Shown here: in pieces, positions 47,723 to 54,512 of the stretch
Numbering within the stretch: position 1 is the first letter of the stretch
Layout: every line of letters starts with the position of its first letter
Assembly: GCF_005280295.1 (NCBI RefSeq)
Contig: NZ_CP040020.1
Coordinates: 2,790,001-2,854,000 of the forward strand
From: Brevibacterium sp. CS2
GTDB taxonomy: Bacteria > Actinomycetota > Actinomycetes > Actinomycetales > Brevibacteriaceae
Length of the DNA: 64,000 nt
Direction of reading: 5' to 3'
Program-made: the position numbers and the translations under genes
Notes under the pieces: generated by a model
Database searches by the model: none
The model's input: the letters and a program-made list of their open reading frames with translations, nothing else
What the model was told of the DNA's origin: nothing

Positions 47723-48727
47723 ATGACAGAGGTGGCATTCTCCATTGAGAAGACTCGTTTCGACGTGACCTACCAGCCTCTGGAAGGCACCCGCCTGACG
47801 ACCAATTTCGCCAATCTTGCCCGTGGTGAGAACCGGCAGCAGAACCTGCGCAAGGCCCTGGCGATGATTGATGATCGTTGCAATGAGCTGGCCTCGCAGG
47901 AGGACGCAGGTGGGGACCGATACCGGGTTGAGCTCGATATTGTCTCGGTGAACATCGAACTTCAGGCAGAAGAAGGTGCCGCCTCATTCCCGGTGATCGA
48001 AATGCTGCAAACCACCGTGGTGGACACTCAACAAGGTGAACGCTTTGAAGGGATTGTGGGCAATAACTTCTCCTCCTATGTGCGTGACTACGACTTCAGT
48101 ATCCGGCTTCCCGAATGCAGCAGGAACGGATCAGCACTGCCGGAGGACTTCGGGGAGCTCCACGGCAATCTCTTCAAGGGCCTCCTCGCCTCAGACACCT
48201 ACGCCACACACTTCAGCAAGCTGCCGGTGATCTGCATCAGCGTCTCCACCAGCAGAACCTACCACCGCACGGGATATGAGCACCCCGTTCTTGGCGTCGA
48301 GTATCAGCAGGATGAGTTCTCCTTGACTGATCAGTACTTCGGGAAGATGGGCATGCGGGTCCGCTACTTCATGCCGCCCAAGAGTGCCGCACCGTTGGCT
48401 TTCTACTTCCTCGGTGATCTCCTCGAGGACTACACCAATCTGGAACTGATCGCCACGATCAGCACTATGGAGACCTTCCAGAAGATCTACCGGCCTGAGA
48501 TCTACAACGCCAACACCCCGGCTGGCGATGCTTATCAGCCCAGCTTGAAGCACTCGGACTTCTCGGCAACCGGGATCGTCTACGACAGAGACGAGCGTGC
48601 TCGTCTTGGTGCGGAGCAGGGCAGGTTCGTCCAGGAGAACCTCATCATCCCGCATGGGAAAACTCTTGAGCAGTGGTCTGCTCGCTACTCGGACTACCAC
48701 CACCAACTTCAGGGAATGACATCATGA
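47723..48727 (+). CDS. mesX: DUF1852 protein, MesX-type partner of methionine synthase
   Basis: A 334-residue cytoplasmic protein of the DUF1852 family. Such proteins are found next to core MetE-like enzymes; the family was named MesX because the MesD methionine synthase depends on it and on oxygen (established for relatives, as I recall it). Visible blocks include TTNFANLARGENRQQNLRKAL, NNFSSYVRDYDFSIRLPE and ATISTMETFQKIYRPEIYNA. No signal peptide or membrane segment. ATG at 47723; the stop overlaps mesD by four bases (ATGA). Codon use is less G/C-rich than that of chromosomal neighbours. Confidence 0.85.
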   Translation: MTEVAFSIEKTRFDVTYQPLEGTRLTTNFANLARGENRQQNLRKALAMIDDRCNELASQEDAGGDRYRVELDIVSVNIELQAEEGAASFPVIEMLQTTVVDTQQGERFEGIVGNNFSSYVRDYDFSIRLPECSRNGSALPEDFGELHGNLFKGLLASDTYATHFSKLPVICISVSTSRTYHRTGYEHPVLGVEYQQDEFSLTDQYFGKMGMRVRYFMPPKSAAPLAFYFLGDLLEDYTNLELIATISTMETFQKIYRPEIYNANTPAGDAYQPSLKHSDFSATGIVYDRDERARLGAEQGRFVQENLIIPHGKTLEQWSARYSDYHHQLQGMTS

Positions 48728-49764
48728 ACAAACTTCTGCCCACCACATCCGCCGGAAGCCTCCCCAAGCCCTCCTGGCTGGCCCAGCCAGAGACACTCTG
48801 GTCACCTTGGAAACTCGAGGGCGAAGCCCTTACCGAGGGCAAACGGGACGCCCTGCTCCTGGCCCTGGCAGACCAGCGGGCCGAGGGAATCGACATCGTC
48901 AGCGATGGCGAACAGACCCGCCAGCATTTCGTCACAACCTTCATCGAGAACCTCAATGGGGTGGACTTCGAGAACCGCAAGGTGGTGCGAATCCGAGACC
49001 GCTATGACGCCTCGGTGCCCGTGGTGGTCGATGATGTCACCCGCAAAGGTCCGGTCTTTGTCGCCGATGCTGAGACCCTACGAGCACATACTGACGCGCC
49101 CATCAAATGGGCTCTGCCCGGGCCGATGACTATGGTCGACACCCTCTACGATGCTCGCTACGGCAGCCGTGCAGAACTGGCCTGGAAGTTCGCCGAGATC
49201 CTCAACCAGGAGGCTAAGGAACTAGCAGCCGCTGGTGTAGATATCGTCCAATTCGATGAGCCGGCCTTCAACGTCTTCTTCGATGAGGTCAACGAATGGG
49301 GTATCGCTGCTCTGGAGCGAGCCGCCGAGGGGCTCAGCTGCGAAACGGCCGTGCATATCTGCTACGGCTACGGGATTGAGGCCAATACCAACTGGAAGAA
49401 GACCCTGGGCTCCGAGTGGCGCCAATACGAGGAGACCTTCCCTCAGATCCAGAAGTCGAGCCTCGATATCGTCTCGCTGGAATGCCATAACTCCCATGTG
49501 CCCACTGACCTTCTCGAGCTGGTCCGCGGTAAGAAGCTGATGGTCGGCGCGATCGATGTGGCCAATACCGCTGTGGAGACACCTGAAGAGGTTGCCGCGA
49601 CCCTGCGCAATGCACTGCAGTTTGTCGACGCCGATAAGCTCTGGGCCTCCACCAACTGTGGGATGGCTCCTCTGTCACGTAGTGTGGCCCGGGCCAAGCT
49701 GGGCGCCTTGAGCGCCGGGGCGGAAATCGTTCGCAGAGAGCTTTCTACAGAGCCCGCCGCCTAA
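48724..49764 (+). CDS. mesD: Core methionine synthase lacking the folate domain (MesD type)
   Basis: A 346-residue MetE C-terminal-domain enzyme that should methylate homocysteine to methionine. It lacks the N-terminal MetE domain, so methyl-folate triglutamate is probably not the direct donor. Zn-site residues are visible as HICYGYG (His211, Cys213) and STNCGMAPL (Cys312), with QFDEPAF near 177-182 in the substrate site. ATG at 48724; the frame is open 17 codons earlier but coupling to mesX favours this start. It is complete and unbroken inside a region of decayed genes, which suggests it is in use. Confidence 0.9.
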   Translation: MNKLLPTTSAGSLPKPSWLAQPETLWSPWKLEGEALTEGKRDALLLALADQRAEGIDIVSDGEQTRQHFVTTFIENLNGVDFENRKVVRIRDRYDASVPVVVDDVTRKGPVFVADAETLRAHTDAPIKWALPGPMTMVDTLYDARYGSRAELAWKFAEILNQEAKELAAAGVDIVQFDEPAFNVFFDEVNEWGIAALERAAEGLSCETAVHICYGYGIEANTNWKKTLGSEWRQYEETFPQIQKSSLDIVSLECHNSHVPTDLLELVRGKKLMVGAIDVANTAVETPEEVAATLRNALQFVDADKLWASTNCGMAPLSRSVARAKLGALSAGAEIVRRELSTEPAA

Positions 49765-49781
49765 GGGTGACCACCACCCTG

Positions 49782-50048
49782 TCAGCTGCCGAAGGTCTCC
49801 GGGTTCACGGGCCACTCCCGCCGGGGGAGGTTCTTCTCCACAACCAAAAGGTAGGACTCAGTGACCAGATCGTCCACCATCTGTTTGTCGACGTCGCCGT
49901 CGGCATGCAGGGTGATCCAGTGCTTCTTTTTCATGTGATACCCGGGGGTGATGTGGCTGTGGTGCTCGCGCAGGAAGCTCGCATCCTCTGGTGAGGCTTT
50001 CAGGACCACCAGCGGTTCACCGGTGACCTCAGTCTGGAGCATGAACAC
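49782..50048 (-). pseudogene. YjbR/MmcQ family gene, 5' truncated
   Basis: An 88-residue frame from GTG 50048 that matches the C-terminal three-quarters of MmcQ/YjbR proteins: KASPEDASFLREHHSHITPGYHMKKKHWITLHADGDVDKQMVDDLVTESYLLVV. The codons just before (VRGK) still fit the family; upstream of about 50060 the homology stops at the motif CCTGATAAAAGTC. The usual length is about 115-120. The protein could still be translated. It is convergent with mesD. Confidence 0.75.
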
Positions 50049-50062
50049 CTTGCCCCGGACCC

Positions 50063-50075
50063 GACTTTTATCAGG
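50063..50075 (-). repeat. Right boundary motif of the methionine module
   Basis: GACTTTTATCAGG on the plus strand, the inverted counterpart of the copy at 46655-46670. It separates the truncated yjbR gene from unrelated sequence. Confidence 0.5.
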
Positions 50076-50320
50076 TTAGTGTGCACCCTGGATGGTGTCG
50101 TGGATGGTGCTGAGCTTCTAGGGCTGCGGCCAGCCGGCGGCGGAACTTCTCGGTGGCGTAGATCGACAGCCACCGCTTCACCGTGGCATAGGAGATCGGA
50201 TCCATGCCCATCTCCTCGATCACCCACAGTGAGTCGAAATTTGATGGCTCTTCGCGTTTGAGGGTGTAGAGGCGGGGATGAGGATCAGGGTCGGCGTGGC
50301 GATAGGTGGATAGAGGTCGA
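50071..50320 (-). pseudogene. Unidentified gene fragment
   Basis: A minus-strand frame with normal coding character: YRHADPDPHPRLYTLKREEP, then SNFDSLWVIEEMGMDPISYA and TVKRWLSIYATEKFRRRLAAAL, ending TGA at 50071-50073. No start is visible; it is cut by the ISL3 end near 50320. I do not recognise the family. The helical, basic C-terminus could be from a DNA-binding protein. Confidence 0.45.
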
Positions 50321-50372
50321 GGCCTTCCGAAGATGGAGGTTCTTACACCAATCCATCCAGAAGACCTCGACG

Positions 50373-51055
50373 ATGCCCCAGCCTACTTTCACCACCCCTG
50401 ACCTCAACAGCTTCTGCCTCCTCGACTCCCTCGGCCTGATGGTCACCGGCCAACAGATCCGCCGCGACCGGGCCATCCTGGAATGCAGAGTCATCGAAGA
50501 CGATCCATGGTGCCGTAACTGTGGCGCAGAGGGGCTGCCGCGGGGCACGGTAGTCCGGAAGCTGGCGCACCTACCGTTGGGGTGGCGACCCACGGTGCTG
50601 TGGGTTCGGGTTCGCCGATACCGATGTGCTGACTGTGGCATCGTCTGGCGCCAGGACACCACCACAGCGGCGGCACCGCGGGCGAAGTTGAGCAGGCATG
50701 CGGTGCTGTGGGCCCTGAAGTCGGTGGTGATCGACAGGATGAGCATCGCAAGGGTCGCCGCCGCACTGGCCTGCTCTTGGCATACCGTCAACGACGCCGT
50801 GTTGGCCGCCGGCCGGGACCTGCTCATTGAGGACCCTCACCGGTTCGACGGGGTGAAGGTCATAGGTGTTGATGAGCATTGCTGGCGCCACACCGGGCGC
50901 GGCTCCCACTATGTCACCGTGGTCATCGATCTGACCCCGGTGAAGGAACGCCGCGGCCCTGCCCGGCTGCTGGACATGGTCCCGGGTCGTTCCAAGCAGG
51001 TGTTCAAGACCTGGCTGGATGCTCAGAGCGAGGGGTTCAGGGAGGGGATCGAGGG
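50373..51055 (+). pseudogene. ISL3-family transposase, 3' half lost
   Basis: The N-terminal 227 residues of an ISL3 transposase: zinc-finger CRNCGAEGLPRGTVVRKLAHLPLGWRP, CADCGIVWRQ, then HTH and GVKVIGVDEHCWRHTGRGSHYVTVV, with the first catalytic Asp. It breaks off where an IS3 element begins at 51056. Full ISL3 transposases have about 420 residues. Sequence beyond the IS3 copy (52331 on) does not continue this gene, so a deletion accompanied the insertion. Confidence 0.85.
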
Positions 51056-51086
51056 GGACTGCTGACGGTTTAGTTGACTCCGGGGT

Positions 51087-51972
51087 TTATGCCGCCAGAG
51101 CGACGGCCTTGTGGTGAACAAGCTCGTATTCAACCGGAGTCAGTTTACCCAAACGCCGTTGCCGACGCTTCCGGTGGTAGGTCCGCTCGACCCAGTGGAC
51201 GATCGATGTCCGCAACCTCGCTCGCGTGTCCCAACGGCCCCGGTCGAGGACGTTCTTCTGCAACACAGCGAAGAACGATTCCATCGCCGCATTATCACCA
51301 GCAGCGCCGACCCGACCCATCGATCCGACTAGCCCGTAACGCCGTAGAACCTGCTGGAACTTACGAGAGCGAAATTGCGACCCGCGATCCGAGTGAACGA
51401 CACACCCTGCCACGGCTCGCGGTCCGCCACGACGAGCCACAGCGTCATCAATCGCCGCCACAGCCAGACGAGATTTCATCCTCGAATCGATGGCATAACC
51501 GACGATTCTGTTGCTGAACACATCCTTGACCGCGCACATATACAGCTTGCCCTCACTGGTGTGATGCTCGGTGATATCGGTCAGCCACAACTCGTTGACT
51601 GCCTTTGCTGTGAAGTCGCGTTCGACGAGGTCATCACACACTGGCGGGCCGGGCTTCTTACCGTGCTTCCGGGCTCGTTTGATCGTGTGGGAGAACAGCT
51701 CCTGCTGCGAGCACAGCCGCCACACACGACGTTCAGAGGCGCTGTATCCGCACGCCTGGAGCTCATCAGCGATGAACCGGTGCCCGAACTCAGGATCGTC
51801 CGTATGAACGTCGTAGGCGGCATTGATCAAGTGCGCCTCCTCGAGTTCCCGGTCAGAGACAGGTTTCGCGCACCACTTGTAGAAACCCTGCTTGGTAAAA
51901 GCCGAGTACCCGGCAGGCCACTGCCACCGGCACCCCGGCGGCAGCAAGGTCGAGGACCAGCGGGTACATCAT
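51087..51972 (-). pseudogene. IS3 transposase OrfB with early frameshift
   Basis: The natural start is ATG at 51972, overlapping the orfA stop: MMYPLVLDLAAAGVPVAVACRVLGF. One extra T in a TTTT run near 51896-51900 shifts the frame; after it the protein continues TKQGFYKWCAKPVSDRELEEAHL and the integrase core with LTDITEH (Asp), VHSDRGSQF (Asp) and NAAMESFF (Glu). The DDE residues are intact. Removing one T restores a complete OrfB. A short start at 51947 would lose the N-terminus. Confidence 0.8.
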
Positions 51973-52280
51973 TTTGGGTGATGACCACCGAGCTTCAAGT
52001 TCGCTTGCGAGAGATACGCTGCAGCCTCGCGGAGGATCTTGTTCTCCCGCTCGAGTTCCCTGATCCGCTTCAGTGCTGCTGCCTGGGCGCGAGACTCCTC
52101 GACATCACGAGAGGGCTCGAGTCCGTGCTCACGCAGGCGTGAGTCACGCACCCAGGCCTGGAGAGCTGACTTCGAGATGCCGAGGTCGGCGCAGACCTGC
52201 TTCTGGGTCATCCCCTCGCCCAGGAGCTCGAGAGCTGATTGCTTGAACTCATCGGTGTAGATCTTTGGCATGACTTCCAT
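51969..52280 (-). CDS. IS3 transposase OrfA
   Basis: A 103-residue helix-turn-helix protein: MPKIYTDEFKQSALELLGEGMTQKQVCADLGISKSALQAWVRD, then a leucine-zipper helix AAALKRIRELERENKILREAAAYLSQ. The gene ends CCAAAATGA, an A-rich site where ribosomes could slip to orfB. ATG at 52280 or 52271. Confidence 0.88.
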   Translation of the reverse strand: MEVMPKIYTDEFKQSALELLGEGMTQKQVCADLGISKSALQAWVRDSRLREHGLEPSRDVEESRAQAAALKRIRELERENKILREAAAYLSQANLKLGGHHPK

Positions 52281-52345
52281 CCTTCCTGGAACTTATCCAG
52301 TCGTGAAGTCAACTAAACCCTCAGCAGTCCCTATGTATTGAGACA

Positions 52346-52373
52346 GGTGTTGACGATGTACTGAGACTCAACA
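52346..52373 (-). repeat. Right 28-bp terminal inverted repeat (IS481 type)
   Basis: On the minus strand it begins TGTTGAGTCTCAGTACATCG and matches the left end at 44453-44480 at 23 of 28 positions. Between it and the IS3 end only 15 bases remain, so the transposase 5' part that should be here has been deleted. Confidence 0.8.
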
Positions 52374-52388
52374 CCGCTAGCCCGACAG
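52374..52388 (+). repeat. Right copy of 15-bp island direct repeat
   Basis: CCGCTAGCCCGACAG, identical to the tRNA-Pro 3' end at 44438-44452. The natural tRNA terminator region follows directly. Confidence 0.85.
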
Positions 52389-52392
52389 ATTT

Positions 52393-52445
52393 TTCCGACA
52401 CAGTGTCGGAACCGTAGGTCCGGAATCCACAGGGATTCCGGACCT
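52393..52445 (+). terminator. Two hairpins, former tRNA-Pro terminator
   Basis: TTCCGACAC/GTGTCGGAA (52393-52411) and AGGTCCGGAATCC/GGATTCCGGACCT (52416-52445). The first follows an A-T-rich ATTTTT. They lie right after the duplicated tRNA end and would have terminated tRNA-Pro before the insertion. Confidence 0.65.
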
Positions 52446-52528
52446 CCGTCATTCAGTGCACCTGACGCCCTCCGCGTCACCGCAGCCCCCTCCTTCCTCG
52501 CCCCTTCCTCACCCCTTGACCGGCGTTA

Positions 52529-52540
52529 GAACATGTGTTC
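52529..52540 (+). promoter_or_regulatory. LexA-like SOS box
   Basis: GAACATGTGTTC is a perfect inverted repeat of the form GAAC-N4-GTTC, the actinobacterial LexA consensus core (CGAAC-N4-GTTCG), with G following on the right side. It lies 112 bases before the radical SAM start. Confidence 0.6.
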
Positions 52541-52651
52541 GAATCGTTGTATCGGGCGCAGAGCGCGCCCCGCGCTCCGACGATGCAGGCGCCGGTGGTG
52601 CGCACAGCGCCCGGCAGCAGGAGGGCGGCGGCAGGTGGACGGAGGACGACC

Positions 52652-53674
52652 ATGAGGTGGAACCAGCAGAGCGTCCTCGATCCGATGGCGATGGTCAACG
52701 TCCGCGGCCTGCTCCGCACGGTGAGCACGCCGGAGTTCGCCGGGATGACCTTCCACGAGGTCCTCGCCAAGACCGCGCTCAACAAGGTCCCGCCGGCCAG
52801 CGCCATGCCGTTCCCCTGGACGGTCAACCCCTACCGCGGCTGCTCGCATGCCTGCGTCTACTGCTTCGCGCGCAATACCCACCGCTACCTCGACCTCGAC
52901 GCGGGTGAGGACTTCGATTCGCAGGTCGTCGTCAAGGTCAATATCGCTCAGGTGCTCGCCGCCGAGCTCGCGCGGCCCCGCTGGGTGGGTGAGCACGTGG
53001 CGCTCGGCACGAACACCGATCCCTATCAGCGGGCGGAGGGCCGCTACGCGCTCATGCCCGGGATCATCGACGCGCTCGCCGCGCACGGCACCCCGTTCTC
53101 GATCCTCACCAAGGGCACCCTGCTGCGCCGCGACCTGCCGCTGCTCGCCCGTGTCGCCGAGGACGTCCCGGTCGACCTCGCGATGTCGATCGCGGTGTTC
53201 GACGACGCACTCCAGCAGATGGTGGAACCCGGTACCCCGACGACGGCCGCCCGGCTCGCCACCGTGCGCGCCGCGGCAGACCTCGGGTTCCGGGTCACGG
53301 TGTTCCTCATGCCGGTCCTCCCCTACCTCACCGACTCCCCCGCACAGCTCGAGACCGCGGTGCGTGCCATCGCCGCATCCGGTGCGACCCGGGTCGTCCA
53401 CGGCGCCCTCCATCTGCGACCGGGTGCGCGCGAGTGGTTCCTCGCCTGGATCGACCGTGAGCACCCGCACCTGAGCCGCCGCTACCGCGCCCTCTATGCG
53501 CACTCCTCCCACGCGCCGCGTTCCTACCGCGCCCAGCTGTCCCGGCGGATCGGCCCGCTCCTCGACCGGTACGGGCTCAGTTCGCGGGCGGACGACGACT
53601 ACGCGCGAGGACGCTCCCGGGATCGGCAGGCAGTTCCGGCCGCCGCCCCCGCGCTCACACCGACGCTCTTCTGA
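52652..53674 (+). CDS. Rv2578c-type radical SAM protein
   Basis: Radical SAM enzyme of 340 residues related to SplB-like proteins and mycobacterial Rv2578c. The cluster motif is CSHACVYC (CX3CX2C) in PYRGCSHACVYCFARNTH, which binds a 4Fe-4S cluster and SAM. TNTDPYQRAEGRY, ILTKGTLLRRD and FLMPVLPYLTDS are further conserved blocks. ATG at 52652 has GGAGG about six bases upstream and starts like the family (MRW). A GTG at 52535 in the same frame lies inside the LexA-like box and is rejected. The substrate is unknown; a DNA-repair link is suggested by the box. Confidence 0.9.
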   Translation: MRWNQQSVLDPMAMVNVRGLLRTVSTPEFAGMTFHEVLAKTALNKVPPASAMPFPWTVNPYRGCSHACVYCFARNTHRYLDLDAGEDFDSQVVVKVNIAQVLAAELARPRWVGEHVALGTNTDPYQRAEGRYALMPGIIDALAAHGTPFSILTKGTLLRRDLPLLARVAEDVPVDLAMSIAVFDDALQQMVEPGTPTTAARLATVRAAADLGFRVTVFLMPVLPYLTDSPAQLETAVRAIAASGATRVVHGALHLRPGAREWFLAWIDREHPHLSRRYRALYAHSSHAPRSYRAQLSRRIGPLLDRYGLSSRADDDYARGRSRDRQAVPAAAPALTPTLF

Positions 53675-53712
53675 CGAGGCCTGCACCCGGAACACGGACT
53701 GCAGCAGGAACT

Positions 53713-53754
53713 GCACCGGCGGGCGGAGACTGTGCAGGCTGCGCCCGCCGGTGC
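53713..53754 (+). terminator. Hairpin after the radical SAM gene
   Basis: Perfect 13-base stem, GCACCGGCGGGCG (53713-53725) with 53742-53754, followed by GGTTTC. It lies 39 bases past the stop codon. Confidence 0.7.
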
Positions 53755-53907
53755 GGTTTCCATCGCACTCCCCCAGCACCCAGCGACCACGCGGGCTCGA
53801 ACCCCGGAATACCCCGCCGGGGCGTGCTGTTGGGGTTGATGGACACGGCCGCACCAAGGCCTCTGCAGCCTCGACGGACACCGACCGCATTCGACGAAGG
53901 GACCCCC

Positions 53908-54312
53908 ATGGGCTTCAGCATCGCCACCACCGCGCTCCGCGCCATCCCCGGCGCCTTCATCCTCAACTCCGGCGTCGGCAAGCTCGGCATGCCGCGCGAG
54001 ATGGCCGAGGGTCTCCAGGGCATGGCCGCCTCCGGCGTGCCGAAGCTCGGCGAGCTCACCCCGGAACAGTTCGCGAAGTTCGTGAGCTACGGGGAGATCG
54101 CGGTCGGCGCGGCGCTGCTCGCCCCCATGGTCCCCAAGCGCATCGCCGGAGCCGCGCTGGGCACCTTCGCCGCAGGGATGCTCGCGATGTACTTCCGCAA
54201 CCCGGCGATGACCGAGGAGGACGGTGTGCGTCCCAGCCAGGACGGCACCGCGCTGGCCAAGGACGCCTGGCTCGCCGCGATCGCGATCGCGCTGATCTTC
54301 GGCCGCAAGTGA
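53908..54312 (+). CDS. DoxX-like small membrane protein
   Basis: A 134-residue protein with about three to four hydrophobic segments: FSIATTALRAIPGAFILNSGVGKL, VSYGEIAVGAALLAPMVPKRIAGAALG and DAWLAAIAIALIFG. The arrangement resembles DoxX/DUF4267-type proteins, but I cannot place it firmly. ATG at 53908 has a GAAGG ribosome site; upstream in-frame codons have poor coding character. Confidence 0.7.
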   Translation: MGFSIATTALRAIPGAFILNSGVGKLGMPREMAEGLQGMAASGVPKLGELTPEQFAKFVSYGEIAVGAALLAPMVPKRIAGAALGTFAAGMLAMYFRNPAMTEEDGVRPSQDGTALAKDAWLAAIAIALIFGRK

Positions 54313-54395
54313 CGCGCCTCCTCCGGCCGTGACACGGCAGCGCTGAGCGCGGCCGCACGACGGGCCCGAGTTCACGAGCGCACCCTGAGCACGAT

Positions 54396-54432
54396 ACAGG
54401 CGGGGCACCCGGATTCCGGGTGCCCCGCCTGT
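54396..54432. terminator. Bidirectional 17-bp hairpin terminator
   Basis: ACAGGCGGGGCACCCGG (54396-54412) pairs perfectly with 54416-54432 around a 3-base loop. It lies between convergent genes, the DoxX-like protein and the P-type ATPase, and should serve both. Confidence 0.85.
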
Positions 54433-54512
54433 GTCGTCTGAACCTGTCCCGGCTCGGGCCGATCCGCCCCCGACTTGCGATCCGGAGCCGGTCCCGAGGC
54501 GGGAACCGCGGG

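Larger units (their letters stand above)
51056..52330 (-). mobile_element. IS3-family insertion sequence, 1275 bp
   Basis: Bounded by inverted repeats of about 26 bases: GGACTGCTGACGGTTTAGTT at 51056 and, from 52330 on the minus strand, GGACTGCTGAGGGTTTAGTT. It contains orfA and orfB on the minus strand. The flanks (ending GAGGG on the left, starting CTATG on the right) show no target duplication, so one flank has been deleted or exchanged. Confidence 0.88.

Noticed and set aside
44453-52373. Tyrosine integrase expected for a tRNA-associated island
   Set aside because: No integrase frame or fragment was found on either strand; the IS481-type ends explain the edges better.
52535-52651. Longer radical SAM protein from GTG 52535
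   Set aside because: The extra 39 codons include the LexA-like box and lack family similarity; a strong ribosome site precedes ATG 52652.
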